Shown here piece after piece: positions 21,457 through 34,838 of a DNA stretch of 60,000 nt; position 1 is the first letter of the stretch; each line of letters opens with the position of its first letter. A model generated the notes under the pieces. The model was not told the DNA's origin, did not search any database, and saw nothing but the letters and a program-made list of their open reading frames with translations. Source of the DNA: Nemertoderma westbladi (lineage: Eukaryota; Xenacoelomorpha; Nemertodermatida; Nemertodermatidae); the NCBI GenBank assembly GCA_032718475.1, contig JAUCBJ010007253.1, positions 64,001 through 124,000 on the forward strand, in the 5' to 3' direction. Position numbers and translations under genes: made by a program.

Positions 21457-23196
21457 AGTTGGCTATTTTGTTGTAGTAATAAAAACTAACCTGATATCTT
21501 TTGATTTGTATAGTTTTTTGTATTAATATAAACTAAACTTCTTCTGAGTTGGTTATTTCGTTGTAGTAATAAAAACTAACCTGATATCTTTTGATTTGGA
21601 TAGTTTTTTGTATTAATATAAACTAAACTTCTTCTGAGTTGGTTATTTCGTTGTAGTAATAAAAACTAACCTGATATCTTTTGATTTGGATAGTTTTTTG
21701 TATTAATATAAACTAAACTTCTTCTGAGTTGGTTATTTCGTTGTAGTAATAAAAACTAACCTGGTATCTTTTGATTTGGATAGTTTTTTGTATTAATATA
21801 AACTAAACTTCTTCTGAGTTGGTTATTTCGTTGTAGTAATAAAAACTAACCTGATATCTTTTGATTTGGATAGTTTTTTGTATTAATATAAACTAAACTT
21901 CTTCTGAGTTGGCTATTTCGTTGTAGTAATAAAAACTAACCTGATATCTTTTGATTTGTATAGTTTTTTGTATTAATATAAACTAAACTTCTTCTGAGTT
22001 GGCTATTTTGTTGTAGTAATAAAAACTAACCTGGTATCTTTTGATTTGGATAGTTTTTTGTATTAATATAAACTAAACTTCTTTTGAGTTGGCTATTTCG
22101 TTGTAGTAATAAAAACTAACCTGATATCTTTTGATTTGTATAGTTTTTTGTATTAATATAAACTAAACTTCTTCTGAGTTGGCTATTTTGTTGTAGTAAT
22201 AAAAACTAACCTGGTATCTTTTGATTTGGATAGTTTTTTGTATTAATATAAACTAAACTTCTTTTGAGTTGGCTATTTCGTTGTAGTAATAAAAACTAAC
22301 CTGGTATCTTTTGATTTGGATAGTTTTTTGTATTAATATAAACTAAACTTCTTTTGAGTTGGCTATTTCGTTGTAGTAATAAAAACTAACCTGATATCTT
22401 TTGATTTGTATAGTTTTTTGTATTAATATAAACTAAACTTCTTCTGAGTTGGCTATTTTGTTGTAGTAATAAAAACTAACCTGGTATCTTTTGATTTGGA
22501 TAGTTTTTTGTATTAATATAAACTAAACTTCTTCTGAGTTGGCTATTTTATTGTAGTAATAAAAACTAACCTGATATCTTTTGATTTGAATAGTTTTTTG
22601 TATTAATATAAACTAAACTTCTTCTGAGTTGGCTATTTCGTTGTAGTAATAAAAACTAACCTGATATCTTTTGATTTGGATAGTTTTTTGTATTAATATA
22701 AACTAAACTTCTTCTGAGTTGGCTATTTTATTGTAGTAATAAAAACTAACCTGATATCTTTTGATTTGTATTGTTTTTTGTATTAATATAAACTAAACTT
22801 CTTCTGAGTTGGCTATTTCGTTGTAGTAATAAAAACTAACCTGATATCTTTTGATTTGGATAGTTTTTTGTAGTAATATAAACTAAACTTCTTCTGAGTT
22901 GGCTATTTCGTTGTAGTAATAAAAACTAACCTGATATCTTTTGATTTGGATAGTTTTTTGTATTAATATAAACTAAACTTCTTCTGAGTTGGCTATTTTA
23001 TTGTAGTAATAAAAACTAACCTGATATCTTTTGATTTGTATAGTTTTTTGTAGTAATATAAACTAAACTTCTTCTGAGTTGGCTATTTCGTTGTAGTAAT
23101 AAAAACTAACCTGATATCTTTTGATTTGGATAGTTTTTTGTATTAATATAAACTAAACTTCTTCTGAGTTGGCTATTTTATTGTAGTAATAAAAAC
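21457..23196 (+). repeat. Duplicated segment of about 1.74 kb, copy 2 (pairs with 17491-19230)
   Basis: This matches the earlier copy monomer by monomer. The match stops near 23200, where GATGTC with TTGAAT replaces GATATCC with TTGTAT. Confidence 0.75.
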
Positions 23197-24480
23197 TAAC
23201 CTGATGTCTTTTGATTTGAATAGTTTTTTGTATTAATATAAACTAAACTTCTTCTGAGTTGGCTATTTTATTGTAGTAATAAAAACTAACCTGATGTCTT
23301 TTGATTTGAATAGTTTTTTGTATTAATATAAACTAAACTTCTTTTGAGTTGGCTAATTTGTTGTAGTAATAAAAACTAACCTGATGTCTTTTGATTTGAA
23401 TAGTTTTTTGTATTAATATAAACTAAACTTCTTTTGAGTTGGCTAATTTGTTGTAGTAATAAAAACTAACCTGGTATCCTTTTGATTTGGATAGTTTTTT
23501 GTATTAATATAAACTAAACTTCTTCTGAGTTGGCTATTTTATTGTAGTAATAAAAACTAACCTGATATCCTTTTGATTTGTATAGTTTTTTGTATTAATA
23601 TAAACTAAACTTCTTCTGAGTTGGCTATTTTATTGTAGTAATAAAAACTAACCTGATATCTTTTGATTTGGATAGTTTTTTGTATTAATATAAACTAAAC
23701 TTCTTCTGAGTTGGCTATTTTATTGTAGTAATAAAAACTAACCTGATATCTTTTGATTTGGATAGTTTTTTGTATTAATATAAACTAAACTTCTTCTGAG
23801 TTGGCTATTTTATTGTAGTAATAAAAACTAACCTGATATCTTTTGATTTGGATAGTTTTTTGTAGTAATATAAACTAAACTTCTTCTGAGTTGGCTATTT
23901 TGTTGTAGTAATAAAAACTAACCTGATATCCTTTTGATTTGGATAGTTTTTTGTATTAATATAAACTAAACTTCTTCTGAGTTGGCTATTTTATTGTAGT
24001 AATAAAAACTAACCTGATATCCTTTTGATTTGTATAGTTTTTTGTAGTAATATAAACTAAACTTCTTTTGAGTTGGCTATTTCGTTGTAGTAATAAAAAC
24101 TAACCTGATATCTTTTGATTTGGATAGTTTTTTGTATTAATATAAACTAAACTTCTTCTGAGTTGGTTATTTTGTTGTAGTAATAAAAACTAACCTGATA
24201 TCTTTTGATTTGGATAGTTTTTTGTATTAATATAAACTAAACTTCTTCTGAGTTGGTTATTTTGTTGTAGTAATAAAAACTAACCTGATATCTTTTGATT
24301 TGGATAGTTTTTTGTATTAATATAAACTAAACTTCTTCTGAGTTGGCTATTTTATTGTAGTAATAAAAACTAACCTGATATCTTTTGATTTGGATAGTTT
24401 TTTGTAGTAATATAAACTAAACTTCTTCTGAGTTGGCTATTTTGTTGTAGTAATAAAAACTAACCTGATATCCTTTTGAT

Positions 24481-25460
24481 TTGGATAGTTTTTTGTATTA
24501 ATATAAACTAAACTTCTTTTGAGTTGGCTATTTCGTTGTAGTAATAAAAACTAACCTGATATCTTTTGATTTGGATAGTTTTTTGTAGTAATATAAACTA
24601 AACTTCTTCTGAGTTGGCTATTTCGTTGTAGTAATAAAAACTAACCTGATATCTTTTGATTTGGATAGTTTTTTGTATTAATATAAACTAAACTTCTTTT
24701 GAGTTGGCTATTTCGTTGTAGTAATAAAAACTAACCTGATATCTTTTGATTTGGATAGTTTTTTGTATTAATATAAACTAAACTTCTTTTGAGTTGGCTA
24801 TTTCGTTGTAGTAATAAAAACTAACCTGATATCTTTTGATTTGGATAGTTTTTTGTAGTAATATAAACTAAACTTCTTCTGAGTTGGCTATTTCGTTGTA
24901 GTAATAAAAACTAACCTGATATCTTTTGATTTGGATAGTTTTTTGTATTAATATAAACTAAACTTCTTTTGAGTTGGCTATTTCGTTGTAGTAATAAAAA
25001 CTAACCTGATATCTTTTGATTTGGATAGTTTTTTGTAGTAATATAAACTAAACTTCTTCTGAGTTGGTTATTTTGTTGTAGTAATAAAAACTAACCTGAT
25101 ATCTTTTGATTTGGATAGTTTTTTGTATTAATATAAACTAAACTTCTTCTGAGTTGGCTATTTTATTGTAGTAATAAAAACTAACCTGATATCTTTTGAT
25201 TTGTATAGTTTTTTGTATTAATATAAACTAAACTTCTTTTGAGTTGGCTATTTTGTTGTAGTAATAAAAACTAACCTGATATCTTTTGATTTGAATAGTT
25301 TTTTGTATTAATATAAACTAAACTTCTTCTGAGTTGGTTATTTCGTTGTAGTAATAAAAACTAACCTGATATCTTTTGATTTGGATAGTTTTTTGTAGTA
25401 ATATAAACTAAACTTCTTTTGAGTTGGCTATTTTGTTGTAGTAATAAAAACTAACCTGAT
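24481..25460 (+). repeat. Duplicated segment of about 0.98 kb, copy 2 (pairs with 19341-20320)
   Basis: This is the second copy of the eleven-monomer pattern. It diverges after about 25460, where GATATC with TTGAAT continues, while copy 1 switches to GATATCC and the TTTTAGTAATAACAACT variant. Confidence 0.7.
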
Positions 25461-28400
25461 ATCTTTTGATTTGAATAGTTTTTTGTATTAATATAAACTA
25501 AACTTCTTTTGAGTTGGCTATTTTGTTGTAGTAATAAAAACTAACCTGATATCTTTTGATTTGGATAGTTTTTTGTATTAATATAAACTAAACTTCTTCT
25601 GAGTTGGTTATTTCGTTGTAGTAATAAAAACTAACCTGATATCTTTTGATTTGGATAGTTTTTTGTAGTAATATAAACTAAACTTCTTCTGAGTTGGTTA
25701 TTTTGTTGTAGTAATAAAAACTAACCTGATATCTTTTGATTTGGATAGTTTTTTGTATTAATATAAACTAAACTTCTTCTGAGTTGGCTATTTTATTGTA
25801 GTAATAAAAACTAACCTGATATCTTTTGATTTGTATAGTTTTTTGTATTAATATAAACTAAACTTCTTCTGAGTTGGCTATTTCGTTGTAGTAATAAAAA
25901 CTAACCTGATATCTTTTGATTTGGATAGTTTTTTGTAGTAATATAAACTAAACTTCTTCTGAGTTGGCTATTTCGTTGTAGTAATAAAAACTAACCTGAT
26001 ATCTTTTGATTTGGATAGTTTTTTGTATTAATATAAACTAAACTTCTTCTGAGTTGGCTATTTTATTGTAGTAATAAAAACTAACCTGATATCTTTTGAT
26101 TTGTATAGTTTTTTGTATTAATATAAACTAAACTTCTTCTGAGTTGGCTATTTCGTTGTAGTAATAAAAACTAACCTGATATCTTTTGATTTGGATAGTT
26201 TTTTGTATTAATATAAACTAAACTTCTTCTGAGTTGGCTATTTCGTTGTAGTAATAAAAACTAACCTGATATCTTTTGATTTGGATAGTTTTTTGTATTA
26301 ATATAAACTAAACTTCTTCTGAGTTGGCTATTTCGTTGTAGTAATAAAAACTAACCTGATATCTTTTGATTTGGATAGTTTTTTGTATTAATATAAACTA
26401 AACTTCTTCTGAGTTGGTTATTTTGTTGTAGTAATAAAAACTAACCTGGTATCTTTTGATTTGGATAGTTTTTTGTATTAATATAAACTAAACTTCTTCT
26501 GAGTTGGCTATTTTATTGTAGTAATAAAAACTAACCTGGTATCTTTTGATTTGGATAGTTTTTTTGTAGTAATATAAACTAAACTTCTTCTGAGTTGGCT
26601 ATTTTGTTGTAGTAATAAAAACTAACCTGATATCTTTTGATTTGGATAGTTTTTTGTAGTAATATAAACTAAACTTCTTCGGAGTTGGCTATTTTGTTGT
26701 AGTAATAAAAACTAACCTGATATCTTTTGATTTGGATAGTTTTTTGTAGTAATATAAACTAAACTTCTTCTGAGTTGGCTATTTTGTTGTAGTAATAAAA
26801 ACTAACCTGATATCTTTTGATTTGGATAGTTTTTTGTAGTAATATAAACTAAACTTCTTCTGAGTTGGTTATTTCGTTGTAGTAATAAAAACTAACCTGA
26901 TATCTTTTGATTTGGATAGTTTTTTGTAGTAATATAAACTAAACTTCTTCTGAGTTGGCTATTTTGTTGTAGTAATAAAAACTAACCTGATATCTTTTGA
27001 TTTGGATAGTTTTTTGTAGTAATATAAACTAAACTTCTTCTGAGTTGGTTATTTCGTTGTAGTAATAAAAACTAACCTGATATCTTTTGATTTGGATAGT
27101 TTTTTGTAGTAATATAAACTAAACTTCTTCTGAGTTGGCTATTTTGTTGTAGTAATAAAAACTAACCTGATATCTTTTGATTTGGATAGTTTTTTGTAGT
27201 AATATAAACTAAACTTCTTTTGAGTTGGCTATTTTGTTGTAGTAATAAAAACTAACCTGGTATCTTTTGATTTGGATAGTTTTTTGTAGTAATATAAACT
27301 AAACTTCTTCTGAGTTGGCTATTTTATTGTAGTAATAAAAACTAACCTGATATCTTTTGATTTGGATAGTTTTTTGTAGTAATATAAACTAAACTTCTTC
27401 TGAGTTGGCTATTTTATTGTAGAAATAAAAACTAACCTGATATCTTTTGATTTGGATAGTTTTTTGTAGTAATATAAACTAAACTTCTTCTGAGTTGGCT
27501 ATTTTATTGTAGTAATAAAAACTAATCTGATATCTTTTGATTTGGATAGTTTTTTGTAGTAATATAAACTAAACTTCTTCTGAGTTGGCTAATTTGTTGT
27601 AGTAATAAAAACTAACCTGATATCTTTTGATTTGAATAGTTTTTTGTAGTAATATAAACTAAACTTCTTCTGAGTTGGCTATTTTATTGTAGTAATAAAA
27701 ACTAACCTGGTATCTTTTGATTTGGATAGTTTTTTGTAGTAATATAAACTAAACTTCTTCTGAGTTGGCTATTTTGTTGTAGTAATAAAAACTAACCTGA
27801 TATCTTTTGATTTGGATAGTTTTTTGTAGTAATATAAACTAAACTTCTTCTGAGTTGGCTATTTTATTTTAGTAATAAAAACTAACCTGATATCTTTTGA
27901 TTTGGAGAGTTTTTTGTAGTAATATAAACTAAACTTCTTCTGAGTTGGCTATTTTGTTGTAGTAATAAAAACTAACCTGATATCTTTTGATTTGGATAGT
28001 TTTTTGTATTAATATTAACTAAACTTCTTCTGAGTTGGCTATTTTGTTGTAGTAATAAAAACTAACCTGATATCTTTTGATTTGGATAGTTTTTTGTAGT
28101 AATATAAACTAAACTTCTTCTGAGTTGGCTATTTTATTGTAGTAATAAAAACTAACCTGATATCTTTTGATTTGGATAGTTTTTTGTAGTAATATAAACT
28201 AAACTTCTTCTGAGTTGGCTATTTTGTTGTAGTAATAAAAACTAACCTGATATCTTTTGATTTGGATAGTTTTTTCTAGTAATATAAACTAAACTTCTTC
28301 TGAGTTGGCTATTTTATTGTAGTAATAAAAACTAACCTGGTATCTTTTGATTTGGATAGTTTTTTGTAGTAATATAAACTAAACTTCTTCTGAGTTGGCT

Positions 28401-30048
28401 ATTTTATTGTAGTAATAAAAACTAACCTGGTATCTTTTGATTTGGATAGTTTTTTTGTAGTAATATAAACTAAACTTCTTCTGAGTTGGCTATTTTGTTG
28501 TAGTAATAAAAACTAACCTGATATCTTTTGATTTGGATAGTTTTTTGTAGTAATATAAACTAAACTTCTTCGGAGTTGGCTATTTTGTTGTAGTAATAAA
28601 AACTAACCTGATATCTTTTGATTTGGATAGTTTTTTGTAGTAATATAAACTAAACTTCTTCTGAGTTGGCTATTTTATTGTAGTAATAAAAACTAACCTG
28701 GTATCTTTTGATTTGGATAGTTTTTTGTAGTAATATAAACTAAACTTCTTCTGAGTTGGCTATTTTGTTGTAGTAATAAAAACTAACCTGATATCTTTTG
28801 ATTTAGATAGTTTTTTGTAGTAATATAAACTAAACTTCTTCTGAGTTGGCTATTTTGTTGTAGTAATAAAAACTAACCTGATATCTTTTGATTTGGATAG
28901 TTTTTTGTAGTAATATAAACTAAACTTCTTCTGAGTTGGCTATTTTATTGTAGTAATAAAAACTAACCTGGTATCTTTTGATTTGGATAGTTTTTTGTAG
29001 TAATATAAACTAAACTTCTTCTGAGTTGGCTATTTTATTGTAGTAATAAAAACTAACCTGGTATCTTTTGATTTGGATAGTTTTTTGTAGTAATATAAAC
29101 TAAACTTCTTCTGAGTTGGCTATTTTGTTGTAGTAATAAAAACTAACCTGATATCTTTTGATTTGGATAGTTTTTTGTAGTAATATAAACTAAACTTCTT
29201 CTGAGTTGGTTATTTCGTTGTAGTAATAAAAACTAACCTGATATCTTTTGATTTGAATAGTTTTTTGTAGTAATATAAACTAAACTTCTTCTGAGTTGGC
29301 TATTTTGTTGTAGTAATAAAAACTAACCTGATATCTTTTGATTTGGATAGTTTTTTGTAGTAATATAAACTAAACTTCTTCTGAGTTGGCTATTTTATTG
29401 TAGTAATAAAAACTAACCTGGTATCTTTTGATTTGGATAGTTTTTTGTAGTAATATAAACTAAACTTCTTCTGAGTTGGCTATTTTGTTGTAGTAATAAA
29501 AACTAACCTGGTATCTTTTGATTTGGATAGTTTTTTGTAGTAATATAAACTAAACTTCTTCTGAGTTGGCTATTTTGTTGTAGTAATAAAAACTAACCTG
29601 ATATCTTTTGATTTGGATAGTTTTTTGTAGTAATATAAACTAAACTTCTTCGGAGTTGGCTATTTTGTTGTAGTAATAAAAACTGACCTGGTATCTTTTG
29701 ATTTGGATAGTTTTTTGTAGTAATATAAACTAAACTTCTTCTGAGTTGGCTATTTTATTGTAGTAATAAAAACTAACCTGATATCTTTTGATTTGGATAG
29801 TTTTTTGTAGTAATATAAACTAAACTTCTTCGGAGTTGGCTATTTTGTTGTAGTAATAAAAACTGACCTGGTATCTTTTGATTTGGATAGTTTTTTGTAT
29901 TAATATAAACTAAACTTCTTCTGAGTTGGCTATTTCGTTGTAGTAATAAAAACTAACCTGATATCTTTTGATTTGGATAGTTTTTTGTATTAATATAAAC
30001 TAAACTTCTTCTGAGTTGGCTATTTCGTTGTAGTAATAAAAACTAACC

Positions 30049-32664
30049 TGATATCCTTTTGATTTGGATAGTTTTTTGTATTAATATAAACTAAACTTCT
30101 TCTGAGTTGGTTATTTCGTTGTAGTAATAAAAACTAACCTGGTATCTTTTGATTTGGATAGTTTTTTGTAGTAATATAAACTAAACTTCTTCTGAGTTGG
30201 TTATTTCGTTGTAGTAATAAAAACTAACCTGGTATCTTTTGATTTGGATAGTTTTTTTTAGTAATATAAACTAAACTTCTTCTGAGTTGGTTATTTCGTT
30301 GTAGTAATAAAAACTAACCTGGTATCTTTTGATTTGGATAGTTTTTTGTAGTAATATAAACTAAACTTCTTCTGAGTTGGTTATTTCGTTGTAGTAATAA
30401 AAACTAACCTGATATCCTTTTGATTTGGATAGTTTTTTGTATTAATATAAACTAAACTTCTTCTGAGTTGGTTATTTCGTTGTAGTAATAAAAACTAACC
30501 TGGTATCTTTTGATTTGGATAGTTTTTTGTAGTAATATAAACTAAACTTCTTCTGAGTTGGTTATTTCGTTGTAGTAATAAAAACTAACCTGGTATCTTT
30601 TGATTTGGATAGTTTTTTGTAGTAATATAAACTAAACTTCTTCTGAGTTGGTTATTTCGTTGTAGTAATAAAAACTAACCTGGTATCTTTTGATTTGGAT
30701 AGTTTTTTTTAGTAATATAAACTAAACTTCTTCTGAGTTGGTTATTTCGTTGTAGTAATAAAAACTAACCTGGTATCTTTTGATTTGGATAGTTTTTTTT
30801 AGTAATATAAACTAAACTTCTTCTGAGTTGGTTATTTTGTTGTAGTAATAAAAACTAACCTGATATCCTTTTGATTTGGATAGTTTTTTGTATTAATATA
30901 AACTAAACTTCTTTTGAGTTGGCTATTTTGTTGTAGTAATAAAAACTAACCTGGTATCTTTTGATTTGGATAGTTTTTTGTAGTAATATAAACTAAACTT
31001 CTTCTGAGTTGGTTATTTCGTTGTAGTAATAAAAACTAACCTGGTATCTTTTGATTTGGATAGTTTTTTGTAGTAATATAAACTAAACTTCTTCTGAGTT
31101 GGTTATTTCGTTGTAGTAATAAAAACTAACCTGGTATCTTTTGATTTGGATAGTTTTTTTTAGTAATATAAACTAAACTTCTTCTGAGTTGGTTATTTTG
31201 TTGTAGTAATAAAAACTAACCTGGTATCTTTTGATTTGGATAGTTTTTTTTAGTAATATAAACTAAACTTCTTCTGAGTTGGTTATTTCGTTGTAGTAAT
31301 AAAAACTAACCTGGTATCTTTTGATTTGGATAGTTTTTTTTAGTAATATAAACTAAACTTCTTCTGAGTTGGTTATTTCGTTGTAGTAATAAAAACTAAC
31401 CTGGTATCTTTTGATTTGGATAGTTTTTTGTAGTAATATAAACTAAACTTCTTCTGAGTTGGTTATTTCGTTGTAGTAATAAAAACTAACCTGGTATCTT
31501 TTGATTTGGATAGTTTTTTTTAGTAATATAAACTAAACTTCTTCTGAGTTGGTTATTTCGTTGTAGTAATAAAAACTAACCTGGTATCTTTTGATTTGGA
31601 TAGTTTTTTTTAGTAATATAAACTAAACTTCTTCTGAGTTGGTTATTTTGTTGTAGTAATAAAAACTAACCTGATATCCTTTTGATTTGGATAGTTTTTT
31701 GTATTAATATAAACTAAACTTCTTTTGAGTTGGCTATTTTGTTGTAGTAATAAAAACTAACCTGGTATCTTTTGATTTGGATAGTTTTTTGTAGTAATAT
31801 AAACTAAACTTCTTCTGAGTTGGTTATTTCGTTGTAGTAATAAAAACTAACCTGGTATCTTTTGATTTGGATAGTTTTTTGTAGTAATATAAACTAAACT
31901 TCTTCTGAGTTGGTTATTTCGTTGTAGTAATAAAAACTAACCTGGTATCTTTTGATTTGGATAGTTTTTTTTAGTAATATAAACTAAACTTCTTCTGAGT
32001 TGGTTATTTTGTTGTAGTAATAAAAACTAACCTGGTATCTTTTGATTTGGATAGTTTTTTTTAGTAATATAAACTAAACTTCTTCTGAGTTGGTTATTTC
32101 GTTGTAGTAATAAAAACTAACCTGGTATCTTTTGATTTGGATAGTTTTTTTTAGTAATATAAACTAAACTTCTTCTGAGTTGGTTATTTCGTTGTAGTAA
32201 TAAAAACTAACCTGGTATCTTTTGATTTGGATAGTTTTTTGTAGTAATATAAACTAAACTTCTTCTGAGTTGGTTATTTCGTTGTAGTAATAAAAACTAA
32301 CCTGGTATCTTTTGATTTGGATAGTTTTTTTTAGTAATATAAACTAAACTTCTTCTGAGTTGGTTATTTTGTTGTAGTAATAAAAACTAACCTGATATCC
32401 TTTTGATTTGGATAGTTTTTTGTAGTAATATAAACTAAACTTCTTCTGAGTTGGTTATTTCGTTGTAGTAATAAAAACTAACCTGGTATCTTTTGATTTG
32501 GATAGTTTTTTTTAGTAATATAAACTAAACTTCTTCTGAGTTGGTTATTTCGTTGTAGTAATAAAAACTAACCTGGTATCTTTTGATTTGGATAGTTTTT
32601 TTTAGTAATATAAACTAAACTTCTTCTGAGTTGGTTATTTTGTTGTAGTAATAAAAACTAACCT
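30049..32664 (+). repeat. Higher-order repeats punctuated by 91-bp GATATCC monomers
   Basis: TGATATCC monomers lie at 30049, 30410, 30861, 31672, 32393 and 32664. The intervals are 361, 451, 811, 721 and 271 bp, each n x 90 + 1 with n = 4, 5, 9, 8 and 3. All monomers between are GGTATC type. The 9-mer (30861-31671) and 8-mer (31672-32392) have the same variant order except for one missing monomer (TTTCG with TTTTTTTAGTAAT) in the second. Confidence 0.8.
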
Positions 32665-34200
32665 GATATCCTTTTGATTTGGATAGTTTTTTGTATTAAT
32701 ATAAACTAAACTTCTTTTGAGTTGGTTATTTCGTTGTAGTAATAAAAACTAACCTGGTATCCTTTTGATTTGGATAGTTTTTTGTATTAATATAAACTAA
32801 ACTTCTTTTGAGTTGGTTATTTCGTTGTAGTAATAAAAACTAACCTGATATCTTTTGATTTGGATAGTTTTTTTTAGTAATATAAACTAAACTTCTTCTG
32901 AGTTGGTTATTTTGTTGTAGTAATAAAAACTAACCTGATATCTTTTGATTTGGATAGTTTTTTTTAGTAATATAAACTAAACTTCTTCTGAGTTGGTTAT
33001 TTCGTTGTAGTAATAAAAACTAACCTGATATCTTTTGATTTGAATAGTTTTTTGTATTAATATAAACTAAACTTCTTCTGAGTTGGCTATTTTGTTGTAG
33101 TAATAAAAACTAACCTGATATCCTTTTGATTTGGATAGTTTTTTGTATTAATATAAACTAAACTTCTTTTGAGTTGGTTATTTCGTTGTAGTAATAAAAA
33201 CTAACCTGATATCTTTTGATTTGGATAGTTTTTTTTAGTAATATAAACTAAACTTCTTCTGAGTTGGTTATTTTGTTGTAGTAATAAAAACTAACCTGAT
33301 ATCCTTTTGATTTGGATAGTTTTTTGTATTAATATAAACTAAACTTCTTCTGAGTTGGTTATTTCGTTGTAGTAATAAAAACTAACCTGATATCTTTTGA
33401 TTTGGATAGTTTTTTTTTGTAATATAAACTAAACTTCTTTTGAGTTGGTTATTTCGTTGTAGTAATAAAAACTAACCTGATATCTTTTGATTTGGATAGT
33501 TTTTTTTAGTAATATAAACTAAACTTCTTCTGAGTTGGTTATTTTGTTGTAGTAATAAAAACTAACCTGGTATCTTTTGATTTGGATAGTTTTTTGTATT
33601 AATATAAACTAAACTTCTTTTGAGTTGGCTAATTTGTTGTAGTAATAAAAACTAACCTGGTATGGATTTGGATAGTTTTTTGTAGTAATATAAACTAAAC
33701 TTCTTTTGAGTTGGCTATTTTATTGTAGTAATAAAAACTAACCTGGTATCTTTTGATTTGGATAGTTTTTTGTATTAATATAAACTAAACTTCTTCTGAG
33801 TTGGCTATTTTGTTGTAGTAATAAAAACTAACCTGGTATCTTTTGATTTGGATAGTTTTTTGTAGTAATATAAACTAAACTTCTTCTGAGTTGGTTATTT
33901 CGTTGTAGTAATAAAAACTAACCTGGTATCTTTTGATTTGGATAGTTTTTTGTATTAATATAAACTAAACTTCTTCTGAGTTGGCTATTTTGTTGTAGTA
34001 ATAAAAACTAACCTGATATCCTTTTGATTTGGATAGTTTTTTGTAGTAATATAAACTAAACTTCTTCTGAGTTGGCTATTTTGTTGTAGTAATAAAAACT
34101 AACCTGATATCCTTTTGATTTGGATAGTTTTTTTTAGTAATATAAACTAAACTTCTTCTGAGTTGGCTATTTCGTTGTAGTAATAAAAACTAACCTGGTA

Positions 34201-34838
34201 TCCTTTTGATTTGAATAGTTTTTTGTAGTAATATAAACTAAACTTCTTCTGAGTTGGCTATTTTGTTGTAGTAATAAAAACTAACCTGATATCCTTTTGA
34301 TTTGTATAGTTTTTTGTAGTAATATAAACTAACCTGGTATCTTTTGATTTGGATAGTTTTTTGTAGTAATATAAACTAAACTTCTTTTGAGTTGGCTATT
34401 TTATTGTAGTAATAAAAACTAACCTGGTATCTTTTGATTTGGATAGTTTTTTGTATTAATATAAACTAAACTTCTTCTGAGTTGGCTATTTCGTTGTAGT
34501 AATAAAAACTAACCTGGTATCCTTTTGATTTGAATAGTTTTTTGTAGTAATATAAACTAAACTTCTTCTGAGTTGGCTATTTTGTTGTAGTAATAAAAAC
34601 TAACCTGATATCCTTTTGATTTGTATAGTTTTTTGTAGTAATATAAACTAACCTGGTATCTTTTGATTTGGATAGTTTTTTGTAGTAATATAAACTAAAC
34701 TTCTTTTGAGTTGGCTATTTTATTGTAGTAATAAAAACTAACCTGGTATCTTTTGATTTGGATAGTTTTTTGTATTAATATAAACTAAACTTCTTCTGAG
34801 TTGGCTATTTTGTTGTAGTAATAAAAACTAACCTGGTA
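34201..34838 (+). repeat. 3.5-monomer (319-bp) tandem higher-order repeat
   Basis: Two adjacent copies, 319 bp each, share the unusual junction ATATAAACTAACCTGG, where half A runs directly into the tail of half B (about 34322 and 34641). The half-unit loss makes the period non-integer. A related junction lies at about 35003. Confidence 0.75.
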
